Shown here one piece after another: positions 38,494-47,493 of a stretch of 64,000 nt of DNA (within the stretch, counting starts at the first letter, position 1; the number at the start of each line of letters is the position of its first letter). Source of the stretch: Burkholderiales bacterium. GTDB taxonomy: Bacteria; Pseudomonadota; Gammaproteobacteria; Burkholderiales; Burkholderiaceae_C. Position numbers and translations under genes: made by a program. The DNA lies in the NCBI GenBank assembly GCA_016192425.1, contig JACPUE010000026.1:1-64000 (forward strand). Reading direction: 5' to 3'. Below the pieces are notes generated by a model that was not told the origin of the DNA, searched no databases, and saw only the letters and a list, made by a program, of their open reading frames with translations.

Positions 38494-39941
38494 CGCGGCT
38501 TCTGGTCGGTCCGTTCAACCGCGTGGAAGGCGACCTGGAGGTGCGCCTGGACGTGGACGCGGGCCGCGTACGCGAGGCCTGGGTGAATGCGCCCATGTAC
38601 CGAGGCTTTGAGCAGATTTTGCAGGGCAAGCACCCGTTCGATGCGCTGGTGGTGGTGCCGCGCATCTGTGGCATTTGCTCGGTCACGCAGTCGGTGGCGG
38701 CGGCGCGTGCGCTGGCGGCGGCCTGCGGTGTGCAGGCGCCGCCCAACGGCGTGTGGCTCACCAACCTGATGCTGGCCTGCGAAAACGCGGCAGACCACCT
38801 CACGCACTTCTACCTGTTCTTCATGCCCGACTTCACGCGCGAGGTCTATGCGGGCCGCGCCTGGCACGCACAGGCCGTGCAGCGCTTTGCGCCGCTGGCC
38901 GGTGAACATGCGCGCGAAGCCCTGGCCGTGCGCCAGCGCTGGCTGCAGCTCATGGGCACGCTGGGTGGCAAGTGGCCGCACACCCATTCCATCGCCCCCG
39001 GCGGCAGCACGCGCAACCTGTCGGCGCCCGAGCGCCTGCGCCTGGGCGCGCGCGTGGCCGAGCTGCGCAGCTTTCTGGAACGGGTGTTGTACGGCGCGCC
39101 GCTTGAAGAGGTCGCCACCTGGGGTAGTGAGGCGACCCTGGCCGAATGGCTGGAGCGCGATCCGCAGATGGGCGATCTGCGCCTGTTCCTGCGCATTGCC
39201 GCCGACCTGGACCTGCAAGCACTGGGCCGTGGCCCGGACCGCACGCTCAGCTATGGCGCTTTTGCCGACCCCCAGGGGCGCCACGCCATGGCGCCCGGTG
39301 TGTGGGACGGGCAGCAACTGCACGCCGTGGACTTGGCACACATCACCGAAGACGCCCGCCACGCCTGGCTGGCCGAGGGCGCGGGGCCGCTGCACCCCGC
39401 GCAGGGCCTGACGGAGCCCGACGCCGACAAGCCCGGTGCCTACACCTGGAACAAGGCCCCGCGCCTGGCCGGCCAGGTGCTGGAGACCGGCGCCCTGGCA
39501 CGCCAACTGGCGCAGGGCCAGCCGCTGCTGCGCGCGCTGTGGCAGCGCAGCCGGGGCAATGTGTTCACGCGCGTGCTGGCGCGCGCCATGGAGCTGGCGC
39601 AGCTGGTGCTGCTGGCGCAGGACTGCCTGCGCGCCATCGTCCCCGGCGCCCCCTGCTGCGAGGAGGCGCACCTGCCCGAAGCGGCCGATGCCGTGGGCCT
39701 GTGCGAGGCGGCGCGGGGCAGCCTGGGGCATTGGCTCTCGATCCGCGGCGGGCGCATTGCCAGCTACCAGATCGTTGCGCCCACGGGCTGGAATTTTTCG
39801 CCGCGCGACCATGCTGGCACCCCCGGCGCGCTGGAGGCCGCGCTGGTGGGGGCGCCCGTGCTGCCGGGCGAGACCTCGCCGGTGGCGGTGCAGCACATCG
39901 TGCGCTCTTTTGATCCTTGCATGGTGTGCACCGTCCATTGA
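38490..39941 (+). CDS. hoxC: regulatory (H2-sensing) hydrogenase large subunit HoxC
   Basis: A 483-residue HupV/HoxC protein. It has L1 RICGIC (Cys60, Cys63) and L2 DPCMVCTVH at the very end. There is no C-terminal extension, so it matures without a protease. The gas-channel residues are Ile62 and Phe110, the bulky pair that restricts O2 entry in the Ralstonia eutropha sensor; HoxG in this window has Val77 and Leu125 at the equivalent positions. Four-base overlap with hoxB. Confidence 0.95.
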   Translation: MTRLLVGPFNRVEGDLEVRLDVDAGRVREAWVNAPMYRGFEQILQGKHPFDALVVVPRICGICSVTQSVAAARALAAACGVQAPPNGVWLTNLMLACENAADHLTHFYLFFMPDFTREVYAGRAWHAQAVQRFAPLAGEHAREALAVRQRWLQLMGTLGGKWPHTHSIAPGGSTRNLSAPERLRLGARVAELRSFLERVLYGAPLEEVATWGSEATLAEWLERDPQMGDLRLFLRIAADLDLQALGRGPDRTLSYGAFADPQGRHAMAPGVWDGQQLHAVDLAHITEDARHAWLAEGAGPLHPAQGLTEPDADKPGAYTWNKAPRLAGQVLETGALARQLAQGQPLLRALWQRSRGNVFTRVLARAMELAQLVLLAQDCLRAIVPGAPCCEEAHLPEAADAVGLCEAARGSLGHWLSIRGGRIASYQIVAPTGWNFSPRDHAGTPGALEAALVGAPVLPGETSPVAVQHIVRSFDPCMVCTVH

Positions 39942-39945
39942 TGCC

Positions 39946-41292
39946 ATGACCGACCGCACGCAGCCCCAGCCACCCAGCCACCCCGAGGGCGTGGGCGACG
40001 ACACTTGGCTGGATGTCATCCACAAGATGGACGAGGTGTACTCGCAGCTGCTGCGTGACGAAGTGGCGCTGGAGCAGAAGAACGCGCAGCTCGAAGCCTC
40101 GCAGCAGTTCATCTATGGGTTGCTGTCGTCCATGTCCGATGTGTTGGTGGCGGCCGATGCGCAGGGCCTGATCGAGCAGACCAACCAGGCCTTGTGCGAG
40201 CTGGCGGGCCGCAGTGAAGACGCCTTGCTGGGCGCGCCCATGCAGTCGCTGCTGCACCCCAGCCAGGACGGCGCGGCTCTGCAGGACATGATGCACCGCG
40301 CACTCTCGCTGCGCCAGGGCCACAGCGTGGAGCTGATGCTGAGCGACGCCGCAGGCCAGCCCGTGCCGGTGGACTTCACCGCCACACCGCGTTACGACAG
40401 CCGCCGGCGCTGCATTGGCTATGTGTTCGTGGGCCGCCCCACCGCAGAGATCCAGCGCGCCTACCGCCAGCTGCACGAGGCGCACGAAGCGCTCAAGCGC
40501 ACCCAGCAGCAGTTGCTGCATGCCGAAAAAATGTCCTCGCTGGGCCGCCTGGTGGCGGGTGTGGCGCACGAGCTCAACAACCCCATCAGCTTTGTGCTGG
40601 GCAATGTGCATGCCCTCAACCGCTACACGCAGCGCCTGCGCCAGTACCTGGAGGCCGTGCATGCCGCGCTGGGTGACCAGGAGCTGCCCGAGTTGCGCGC
40701 GCTGGCGCGGCAGTTGCGCATCGAGCACATCCTGAACGACCTGCCTTCGCTGATGGACGGCACCATCGAAGGCGCGCAGCGCACGGCCAGCATCGTCGAT
40801 GGGCTCAAGGGCTTTTCGGCGCTCGACGGCGAGGAGCGTGAGACCGTGGCCATGGATGCGGTCATCGAGCGCGCCATCCACTGGGTCAAGAAAGGCATGA
40901 AGCTGGACTTTGACGTGCAGTTCCAGCGCTGCCCCGGCTGCACCGTGCTGGGCAACGCGGGCCAGTTGCTGCAGGTGCTGATGAACCTGATCCAGAACGC
41001 CTACGACGCCGCCAGCAGCCAGGGCGGCGTGCTGCCGGTGCTGCGCATCACCGCACGCCAGGAGCCGGGCTGGGTGACCATTGCTCTGCACGACAACGGG
41101 CCGGGCATTGCGCCCGAGGCGTTGTCGCATGTGTTCGAGCCCTTTTTCACCACCAAGCCGGTGGGCAAGGGCACGGGGCTGGGCCTGTCCATCAGCTACG
41201 GCATTGTGGAGCGCCACGGCGGCCAGCTCAGCGCGCACAACCACCCGCAGGGCGGGGCAGAGTTCGTGCTGCGCCTGCCCGCGCCCGGTTGA
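39946..41292 (+). CDS. hoxJ: sensor histidine kinase HoxJ
   Basis: A 448-residue soluble kinase. It has an N-terminal segment, a PAS domain (about 55-165, FIYGLLSSMSDVLVAADAQG), then HisKA with GVAHELNNP (His208) and an HATPase domain with NLIQNAYDAA, DNGPGIAPEA and GKGTGLGLS (Gly407-413). It relays the HoxBC signal to HoxA. The glycine-rich ATP-lid motif is intact, unlike the H16 strain of Ralstonia eutropha, where a Gly-to-Ser change is reported to inactivate HoxJ. The start is five bases into the spacer after hoxC. Confidence 0.92.
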   Translation: MTDRTQPQPPSHPEGVGDDTWLDVIHKMDEVYSQLLRDEVALEQKNAQLEASQQFIYGLLSSMSDVLVAADAQGLIEQTNQALCELAGRSEDALLGAPMQSLLHPSQDGAALQDMMHRALSLRQGHSVELMLSDAAGQPVPVDFTATPRYDSRRRCIGYVFVGRPTAEIQRAYRQLHEAHEALKRTQQQLLHAEKMSSLGRLVAGVAHELNNPISFVLGNVHALNRYTQRLRQYLEAVHAALGDQELPELRALARQLRIEHILNDLPSLMDGTIEGAQRTASIVDGLKGFSALDGEERETVAMDAVIERAIHWVKKGMKLDFDVQFQRCPGCTVLGNAGQLLQVLMNLIQNAYDAASSQGGVLPVLRITARQEPGWVTIALHDNGPGIAPEALSHVFEPFFTTKPVGKGTGLGLSISYGIVERHGGQLSAHNHPQGGAEFVLRLPAPG

Positions 41293-41424
41293 CACGGCTG
41301 CGGGGCCGGGGCGGGAAACTGCGCCCGCGCAGTGATGGCCGATACAATGCGGGCCTGCTCCGGCGCAGGCTCCCGCTTGCCGCCTGGCCGCCACCCCCAA
41401 CCTCCGCCTGAAGCTGCTTTCTCC

Positions 41425-41829
41425 ATGACCGCGTTGCGCCCTTCGGCCCTGCTCCGCCACCGGCTGGGCGTGTGGCTGCTCGCGGCGCTCACGCTGTGGG
41501 GTGCCTGCGCTCCCGTGCTGGTGCGTGCGCAGGCGGCGGGTGCTGGCATGGTGGGCATGGAGGTGTGCAGCGCCATGCTGGGGGGCATGCACGCCGACGC
41601 TGCGGCGCCAGGTGAGGACCCGGCCCCCCATGCCGACCGGGCGATGCAATGCCCCTGGTGCCTGCTGGCCCTGGACTTGGCACAGGCACTGCCTGCGCCC
41701 GGCATGGCAGCCCTGGGGGCCGATCCGGCGCAGACCACTCCAGCCATCGACCGGCGCGCCCCTCTGGGCCATAGCGCCTGGGTGGTGCTGCCGCCCTCAC
41801 GCGGGCCTCCTGCACCACAAGTGCTATAA
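41425..41829 (+). CDS. DUF2946 family exported protein
   Basis: A 134-residue protein with a signal-like N-terminus (LGVWLLAALTLWGACAPVLV) and a CPWC motif within MQCPWCLLALDLAQ, typical of DUF2946. Such genes often lie beside TonB receptors and copper-related genes; function unproven. The start MTALRPSALLRH gives a compact signal; 41332 is a longer option. The stop codon TAA is supplied by the first bases of dispersed repeat copy 5. Confidence 0.7.
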   Translation: MTALRPSALLRHRLGVWLLAALTLWGACAPVLVRAQAAGAGMVGMEVCSAMLGGMHADAAAPGEDPAPHADRAMQCPWCLLALDLAQALPAPGMAALGADPAQTTPAIDRRAPLGHSAWVVLPPSRGPPAPQVL

Positions 41830-41886
41830 AAAACATAGCTTGTTGCGCTTGCTGGACAAGCGTTGCAGGCAATTTTCATTGTTTTT
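41822..41886 (+). repeat. dispersed TGCTATAAA-type repeat, copy 5
   Basis: TGCTATAAAAAACATAGCTT, then TTGCGCTTGCTGGACAAGCG, TTGCAGGC and a T-rich end. It supplies the DUF2946 stop and runs up to the ribosome binding site of the TonB receptor gene. Confidence 0.7.
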
Positions 41887-41897
41887 TGGAGTCGCTT

Positions 41898-44222
41898 GTG
41901 CGAAACCCCCGTTCGTCTTCCGGCGCAGCGCTGCTGCGCCTGTGCCCCCTGTCCGCCGCCCTGTCCCTGATTCCTGCCGCTGCCCTGGCCCAGGGCATTG
42001 CCACCGAGGCCCAGCTGCAACCCGTCAACGTGACCGAGTCGCGCTCGCAGCTCGATCCCAACCTGCCCAGCAGCACGGCCAGCAAGACCGCCGAGCAGCT
42101 GCGCGAGCAGAACATCTTCAACCCCGAGGACGCCGCTGCCCTGCTGCCCAGCACCAGCATCCGCAAGCGCTACTTTGGCGACCGCAATGCCAACGTCAGC
42201 GGCCGCAGCCACGGTGTGCTGCAGCCGGGCCGCGCACTGGTCTATCTGGACGGCTACCTGATCTCCAACTTCCTGGGGCGCTTCGATGCGCCGCGCTGGA
42301 ACATGGTCAACGTGGAGGCCATCGAGCGCATCGACGCGCTGTACGGCCCGTTCTCGGCCATCTACCCCGGCAACTCCATCGGCACCACCGTGGTCGTCAC
42401 AGAGCGCAAGCCCAAGGGGTTCGAGGCCTCGGCCAGCGTCAAGTACAACCACCAGGGTTTTGACGAGTACGGCACCCACGAGAGCTACGGCAGCAAGCAG
42501 TTGTCGGCGCGCCTGGCCTCGCGCCTGGACAGCGGCCTGTGGTACGTGCTGGGCGTACAGCACCAGGACAGCCAGGGCCACCCCATGGGCTATGGCAATG
42601 CGGTGCGCGGGGTACAAAGCGGCGCCTTCGGTAATGCATCCTTGGGCACACGCGCCAGCGGAATCATGTATGACGTGGACGCCCAAGGCCGTGATCGCGC
42701 CATCTTCGGCGCTACGGGCGCAGACCACAGCGTGCAGGATACGGTCAACCTGCGCCTGGGCTACGACCTGTCGGCCACCCAGGAGATCGAAGGCCGCATC
42801 TCCATGTGGCACAGCGACAGCACCGTGACCAACGCCACCTACCTGCGCGACGCCACGGGCAAGCCCATCTGGAGCGGGGTGGTCAATGACGGGCGCTACA
42901 GCTTCAATCTTCCGGCCAGCACCTTTGCGCCCAGCCAGCGCGGCGAATTGCACCGCCAACTGGGCGCTACCTGGAAGACGCGCCACGCCACGGGCTGGAA
43001 CGCCTCGGCCATGTTCACCCACTACCAGATGCTGCACGACGCCAACCGCCAGGCAGACCTGCCCCAGCCGCAGGCCGACCTGGGCGGCGCAGGCACGGTG
43101 ACGCGCCGCGACGGTACAGGCTGGAACACGCTGGAACTGCAAACCACCTACACCCCCACGCCGGATGACTTTGGCGGCGGGCGCCATGCGCTGGTGTTCG
43201 GGTTGCACCGCAACAGCTACCAGCTCGAGAACGTGGTGAACAAGTCCACCGACTGGCGCCACAACGAAACCACTCTGGACCAGAGCTACTACGGCAAGAC
43301 CACCATCACCGCGCTGTACGGGCAGGACGCCTGGAAGTTGGCCCCCGACTGGATGCTCACCTCGGGCCTGCGCCTGGAGTCCTTCCAGGCCTATGACGGC
43401 TCGCAGTACTTTGTTGGACCTCCAGTGGTGCAGCAGTCCTACGCCAAGCGCAGCCTGCACGCGGCCAGTCCCAAGCTCTCGCTGGCCTGGACGGCGGCAG
43501 ACGACCTGCTGCTGCGAGCCAGCTTCGGGCGCGGCGTGCGTTTTCCTAATGTGGACGAGCTGTTCAACGGCACCAAGACGGGCAATAGCATCACCAACAG
43601 CGACCCCAACCTGCGCCCCGAGGTGTCGCGCTCCTTCGAGCTGGCCGCAGAAAAATACTGGGGCGAGCACTGGCTGCGTGCCAGCGTGTTCCGCGACGAT
43701 GTGAAGGACACCATCCTGCGCCAGACGGACAGCACGGTTACGCCCACCATCACCCGCGTGAGCAATGTGGACCGCGTGTTGACCAATGGCCTGGAACTGG
43801 TCTGGCAGACCCGCGACGTGGGCATCAAGAACCTGGACATTGGCGGCAGCGCCACCTGGGCCGACGCGGTGGTCAAGGCCAACGCCGCCAACCCGGCGCA
43901 GGTGGGCAAGAAGTGGTTGCGCATTCCCAAGCAGCGCTACGGCCTGCAGGCCAGCTACCGCCCCAATGCCCAGTGGCTGGTGGGCGCCGCCTGGCGCTGG
44001 AGCGGGCGCATGTACAACACCGAGTTGAACATCGATACCAACCCCGACACCTTCGGCGGCACCTCGCGCGTGAACCAGCTCGACCTCAAGGCTGCCTGGA
44101 AGTTTGCCAAGCACTGGGAGTGGTCGCTGGGCGTGAACAACGTGACCAACCAGAAGTCCTGGCAGGCGCACACCATGCCCCAGCGCTCGGTGCAGACCGA
44201 ACTGCGCTACGCCATGCAATAA
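41898..44222 (+). CDS. TonB-dependent outer-membrane receptor
   Basis: A 774-residue receptor. The signal peptide ends near AALAQG. The plug domain has VNVTESRSQLD, STASKTAEQLREQ, SIRKRYFGDRNANVSGRSHG, YLDGYLISNF and IERIDALYGPFSAIYPGNSI. A long beta-barrel follows, with a typical terminal Phe-poor strand (QTELRYAMQ). The GTG start is used because TTTTGGAG precedes it by six bases and the signal peptide then begins with Arg; a TTG four codons earlier is less likely. The substrate is not readable; DUF2946 and Cys-rich neighbours suggest a metal. Confidence 0.85.
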   Translation: MRNPRSSSGAALLRLCPLSAALSLIPAAALAQGIATEAQLQPVNVTESRSQLDPNLPSSTASKTAEQLREQNIFNPEDAAALLPSTSIRKRYFGDRNANVSGRSHGVLQPGRALVYLDGYLISNFLGRFDAPRWNMVNVEAIERIDALYGPFSAIYPGNSIGTTVVVTERKPKGFEASASVKYNHQGFDEYGTHESYGSKQLSARLASRLDSGLWYVLGVQHQDSQGHPMGYGNAVRGVQSGAFGNASLGTRASGIMYDVDAQGRDRAIFGATGADHSVQDTVNLRLGYDLSATQEIEGRISMWHSDSTVTNATYLRDATGKPIWSGVVNDGRYSFNLPASTFAPSQRGELHRQLGATWKTRHATGWNASAMFTHYQMLHDANRQADLPQPQADLGGAGTVTRRDGTGWNTLELQTTYTPTPDDFGGGRHALVFGLHRNSYQLENVVNKSTDWRHNETTLDQSYYGKTTITALYGQDAWKLAPDWMLTSGLRLESFQAYDGSQYFVGPPVVQQSYAKRSLHAASPKLSLAWTAADDLLLRASFGRGVRFPNVDELFNGTKTGNSITNSDPNLRPEVSRSFELAAEKYWGEHWLRASVFRDDVKDTILRQTDSTVTPTITRVSNVDRVLTNGLELVWQTRDVGIKNLDIGGSATWADAVVKANAANPAQVGKKWLRIPKQRYGLQASYRPNAQWLVGAAWRWSGRMYNTELNIDTNPDTFGGTSRVNQLDLKAAWKFAKHWEWSLGVNNVTNQKSWQAHTMPQRSVQTELRYAMQ

Positions 44223-44262
44223 GGGCCTGTGCGCCGAAGCTTCGCCACAAGGAATGGACTCC

Positions 44263-45540
44263 ATGAAGAACACAGCAATTTCCCCTGCACAGGCCCGCCT
44301 GCGCAGCGCCCGCGCCTGGTGCGTGGCTGCCCTGGCGCTGGGCATGCACTTCGCCATGGCACAGCATGCAGGCCATGGCGCACCTGCGCAAGCTGCAGCG
44401 CCCGCGCCCGCCAAGGAGCGCGCTCCGCGCCCACAACTGGGCACGGGCGTGGCCTTTGCCCCCGATGGCAGCCTGTGGATGGCGGGCCTGGATGGCCAGG
44501 GTCGCCTGTTCCTCCAGACGGCCCATTCCCAGGCCCAGGGCTGGCAGTGGGACGCACCGCGTATGTTGGACACCGGCACCGACAGAATTTCTGCGGACGG
44601 TGAAAACCGCCCCAAACTGGTGTTCGGCCCCAAAGGCGCCGTGCTGGTGTCGTATACGCAGTTGCTGGATGTGCCGTACACGGGCTTTATCCGCATGTTG
44701 CGCTCCACCGACGGGGGGCAGACCTTTGGCCCACCGGCCACGGTGCATGCCGACCGCCAGGTCATCACGCACCGCTTCGAGTCCGTCGCTTTTGACGCCC
44801 AGGGTGCGCTGCACACCGTCTGGATCGACAAGCGCGACCTGGAGGCTGCCCCGCGTGTGGGCAAAAAATCCAGCTACCGGGGCGCGGCCATCTACCGCAA
44901 CGTGTCGCTCGACGGGGGCGCCACGTTCGGCCCGGACATCAAGGTGGCCGACCACAGTTGCGAATGCTGCCGCATCGCCCTGGCACAGGGCCCGGACGGG
45001 CGTGTGCGCGCGCTGTGGCGCCATGTTTTCGAGCCCAATGTGCGCGACCATGCCATCGCCGTGCTGGATGCGCAGGGCAAGAGCGCCGGCATCGTGCGTG
45101 CCACCGAAGACGACTGGCGCATCGACGGCTGCCCGCACCATGGCCCTTCGCTCGCGGCCTCCCAGGAGGGCTTCCATGTGGTGTGGTTCGGCATCCGCCA
45201 GGAAGGAGACGCTAAAGTGGCGGGTGTGCGCTACGCCCGCCTTGCGGCCGATGGCCGCCCCGACCCGGGCAGCGTGCAGCGCATCCCCGATGCCCGCGCC
45301 GAGCATGCCGACCTGCAGGCGCAAGGATCCAGGGTGGCAGTGGTCTGGCGCAGTACCGACGGTATGGCCAGCACGCTCAAGGCCTGGACCTCTACCGATG
45401 CGGGCAAGAGCTTCCGCTTGCAGGTGCTGGGCAGCGTGGAGGGCGACAATGATTTCCCCCGCCTCGTGCGGCACGGGGAGCGCATGGCCGTGGTGTGGCG
45501 CAATTCCAAGGAGGTGAAAGTTCATGACATTGGTTTCTGA
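44263..45540 (+). CDS. exported sialidase-like beta-propeller protein with CXCC motif
   Basis: A 425-residue protein with a signal peptide (ending near MHFAMAQ) and BNR/Asp-box type repeats (STDGGQTF, SLDGGATFG, STDAGKSF), which predicts a beta-propeller. It has HSCECCRIA (Cys233, 235, 236) and GCPHHGP, which look like metal-binding sites rather than sialidase catalysis. The mature N-terminus is His-rich (QHAGHGAP). Met at 44263 has AAGGA about nine bases upstream; 44254 would be too close. The next gene overlaps by 17 bases. Confidence 0.7.
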   Translation: MKNTAISPAQARLRSARAWCVAALALGMHFAMAQHAGHGAPAQAAAPAPAKERAPRPQLGTGVAFAPDGSLWMAGLDGQGRLFLQTAHSQAQGWQWDAPRMLDTGTDRISADGENRPKLVFGPKGAVLVSYTQLLDVPYTGFIRMLRSTDGGQTFGPPATVHADRQVITHRFESVAFDAQGALHTVWIDKRDLEAAPRVGKKSSYRGAAIYRNVSLDGGATFGPDIKVADHSCECCRIALAQGPDGRVRALWRHVFEPNVRDHAIAVLDAQGKSAGIVRATEDDWRIDGCPHHGPSLAASQEGFHVVWFGIRQEGDAKVAGVRYARLAADGRPDPGSVQRIPDARAEHADLQAQGSRVAVVWRSTDGMASTLKAWTSTDAGKSFRLQVLGSVEGDNDFPRLVRHGERMAVVWRNSKEVKVHDIGF

Positions 45541-46048
45541 GATTTCAAACCGCCCGCCAAGGCGGCGCGCCGTGCTGGCCGCTGCGGCGGCAATGGCCGT
45601 GGGCGGCTGGGCGCAGCAGGCGCTGGCAGCCGAGGAACGCAAGCGGGTCACGCTCAACTCGGTGGTGCCGTTTGACGCCAGCACCTGGAAGCGGCTGGTG
45701 GACAAGGGCCCGCGCCCGGCGGCCTACATCTTCACCACCACCTATTGCCCGAACTGCCCCGAGGCTTTCGACAGGCTTTTTGCCCATATCCAGTCCACCC
45801 GCAAGATGGCCGAACTGGTCGTGGTGCTGATGGACGTGCAGGGAGCGCGCGCGCTGGAGCATGCCAAGCATTACGTGGGCGCCACGCGCCTGTACACCTT
45901 TGACGGCTTTGAGCCCGCCATCCGCCAGAGCATCGATCCGCAATGGCCCAATGTCACGCCCTACGTGGTGCTGTTGGGCAAGGACGGCTCGATGCGCCGC
46001 AGCATCGGCGCGCCCGAGCCCGACATGCTGCGCCAGTGGTTGTCTTGA
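45524..46048 (+). CDS. Tat-exported thioredoxin-like protein
   Basis: A 174-residue protein with a Tat-like start (NRPPRRRAVLAAAAAMAVGG) and predicted cleavage near LAAEE. The thioredoxin-fold motif is TTTYCPNCPEAF (Cys75, Cys78), with a cis-Pro in NVTPYVVLLG. It probably reduces or transfers metal or thiols in the periplasm for the receptor or beta-propeller genes it overlaps. It is not a close match to TlpA or SCO by eye. Confidence 0.7.
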   Translation: MTLVSEISNRPPRRRAVLAAAAAMAVGGWAQQALAAEERKRVTLNSVVPFDASTWKRLVDKGPRPAAYIFTTTYCPNCPEAFDRLFAHIQSTRKMAELVVVLMDVQGARALEHAKHYVGATRLYTFDGFEPAIRQSIDPQWPNVTPYVVLLGKDGSMRRSIGAPEPDMLRQWLS

Positions 46049-46119
46049 ACCGGGGGGCTTTGCGGCGCAGACGGCGGGGCTGGGTTACAGTGGTTCCTCA
46101 TCCCACCCGGAGGCTTTGA

Positions 46120-46338
46120 ATGTTTCCTGAACACCGCGATCTGATCACCCAGCTCAAGACCACTGACCGGCATTTCATGCGTTTGTTCGACCAGCACAAT
46201 GCCCTGGATCAGAAGATCAAAAACATGGAAGCCAGTGCCAGCCCGGCCAAGCACGAAGAGATCGAGACGCTGAAAAAGGAAAAGCTCTCGCTCAAGGACC
46301 AGATCTACACCGTGCTGAAGAAAACCGCAGCAGCCTGA
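46120..46338 (+). CDS. YdcH/DUF465 family small protein
   Basis: A 72-residue all-helical protein with the DUF465 pattern FPEHRDLITQLKTTDRHFMR and HNALDQKIKNME, and a coiled-coil C-terminal half. CCGGAGG precedes the start. Function unknown. It converges on mrpG with a ten-base gap. Confidence 0.85.
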   Translation: MFPEHRDLITQLKTTDRHFMRLFDQHNALDQKIKNMEASASPAKHEEIETLKKEKLSLKDQIYTVLKKTAAA

Positions 46339-46348
46339 CCAGGCCGAC

Positions 46349-46696
46349 TCAGGAAGGCTTGCGCCCTGGCGCCACCCCCTCGGGGGCCGGGGCGCGGGTC
46401 TGCACGCCCAGGTGCAGCGCCGCCTGGGCCATGAGATGGGCCGACACCGGCGCCGCCACAAACACGAACAGCGTGATCAGCAATTCCGCCATGCCTGCGC
46501 GGCCTTGCAGCGCGGCAAGCACCATGCTGGCCAGCAATGCACCACCCACCCCCAGGGTGGAGGCCTTTGTCGGCGCGTGCAGGCGCATGAAAAAGTCAGG
46601 CAGGCGCACCAGCCCGATTGCGCCCACCAGCGAAAAAAAGGCCGACACCAACAGGCATCCGGCAGCGATCCATTCTGCAGCTTGGGTCAGGTTCAT
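46349..46696 (-). CDS. mrpG: Na+/H+ antiporter subunit G (MrpG/MnhG)
   Basis: A 115-residue protein with three membrane segments. FFSLVGAIGLVRLPDFFMRL HAPTKASTLGVGG (written in two parts) is the MrpG signature. It is the last gene of the Mrp operon; mrpF ends 12 bases upstream. Confidence 0.9.
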   Translation of the reverse strand: MNLTQAAEWIAAGCLLVSAFFSLVGAIGLVRLPDFFMRLHAPTKASTLGVGGALLASMVLAALQGRAGMAELLITLFVFVAAPVSAHLMAQAALHLGVQTRAPAPEGVAPGRKPS

Positions 46697-46708
46697 GGGT
46701 GCCTTTCT

Positions 46709-46984
46709 TCACTCGATGACATCGCCCCGGCACAGGTAGCGCGAGAGCGCCGCCGTCGAGGCAAATCCCAGCATGGCGATGATGAGCGCCGCCTCGAACA
46801 GCAGCGCTGTCTGCAGCCGGATGCCCAGCAGCACCACCAGCGCCACGGCATTGAGGTACAGGGTGTCGATTGCCAGAACGCGGTCAATAGCCTGTGGCCC
46901 GCGCACCAGGCGCCAGGCGCACAGCACGATGGCCAGGGCGGTGGACAGGGTGGCCGCGTCCAGCGCGAAGGACAGGAAGCTCAT
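46709..46984 (-). CDS. mrpF: Na+/H+ antiporter subunit F (MrpF/MnhF)
   Basis: A 91-residue protein with three membrane segments. LVRGPQAIDRVLAIDTLYLN AVAL (in two parts) is the MrpF signature. Its start overlaps the mrpE stop by four bases, indicating coupled translation. Confidence 0.9.
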   Translation of the reverse strand: MSFLSFALDAATLSTALAIVLCAWRLVRGPQAIDRVLAIDTLYLNAVALVVLLGIRLQTALLFEAALIIAMLGFASTAALSRYLCRGDVIE

Positions 46985-47493
46985 GGGCGTTCTCCCGGGG
47001 TGCTTTCAAAAATGGCCCGCAGCGGTGCCTCGTAGCGCTGCTGGATGGTCGCCGCCATCTGTGCGGGGTTGCTGCAGTCCAGGGCGTGAACCCACAGCAG
47101 GCGACGCTGCTCGTCGATGGTGCAGGAGACCGTGCCAGGCGTCGTGGTGATGATGCTGGCCAGCAGCGCGATGGCCGTGGAGTCGTGCAGTGCCAGCGGT
47201 ACCGGCACCCAGGCCGGGTGTGGCCGGGACATGGGGCCCAGCACCAGCCTGGCCACGGTGATGTTGCACACCACGATGTCCCACAGCACCACGGCCAGCA
47301 GGCGCACAGCGGGTGCCATGCGCACACGGCCCGCGGCGGGCAGGAAACCGTGCAGCAGGCGCGGCACCACCAGGCCGATGGCCGCAGCCGACAGCAGGTG
47401 CAGCAGCGACAGCGAATGCTGCAACAGCAGCCAGGACAGCCCCAGCAACAGCGAGAGCCAGGGATGGGCGAACCAGGAGTGCCGGGTCTTCAT
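46981..47493 (-). CDS. mrpE: Na+/H+ antiporter subunit E (MrpE/MnhE)
   Basis: A 170-residue protein with two N-terminal membrane segments. VLWDIVVCNITVARLVLGP and LLASIITTTPGTVSCTID are characteristic of MrpE, and a cytosolic C-terminal domain follows. It overlaps mrpD by four bases and mrpF by four. Confidence 0.9.
   Translation of the reverse strand: MKTRHSWFAHPWLSLLLGLSWLLLQHSLSLLHLLSAAAIGLVVPRLLHGFLPAAGRVRMAPAVRLLAVVLWDIVVCNITVARLVLGPMSRPHPAWVPVPLALHDSTAIALLASIITTTPGTVSCTIDEQRRLLWVHALDCSNPAQMAATIQQRYEAPLRAIFESTPGERP

Noticed and set aside
41293-41424. Possible cobalamin riboswitch before the DUF2946 and TonB receptor genes
   Set aside because: GGGAAACTGCGCCCGCGCAG recalls part of the B12-box region, but the upstream helices and the rest of the core are missing.
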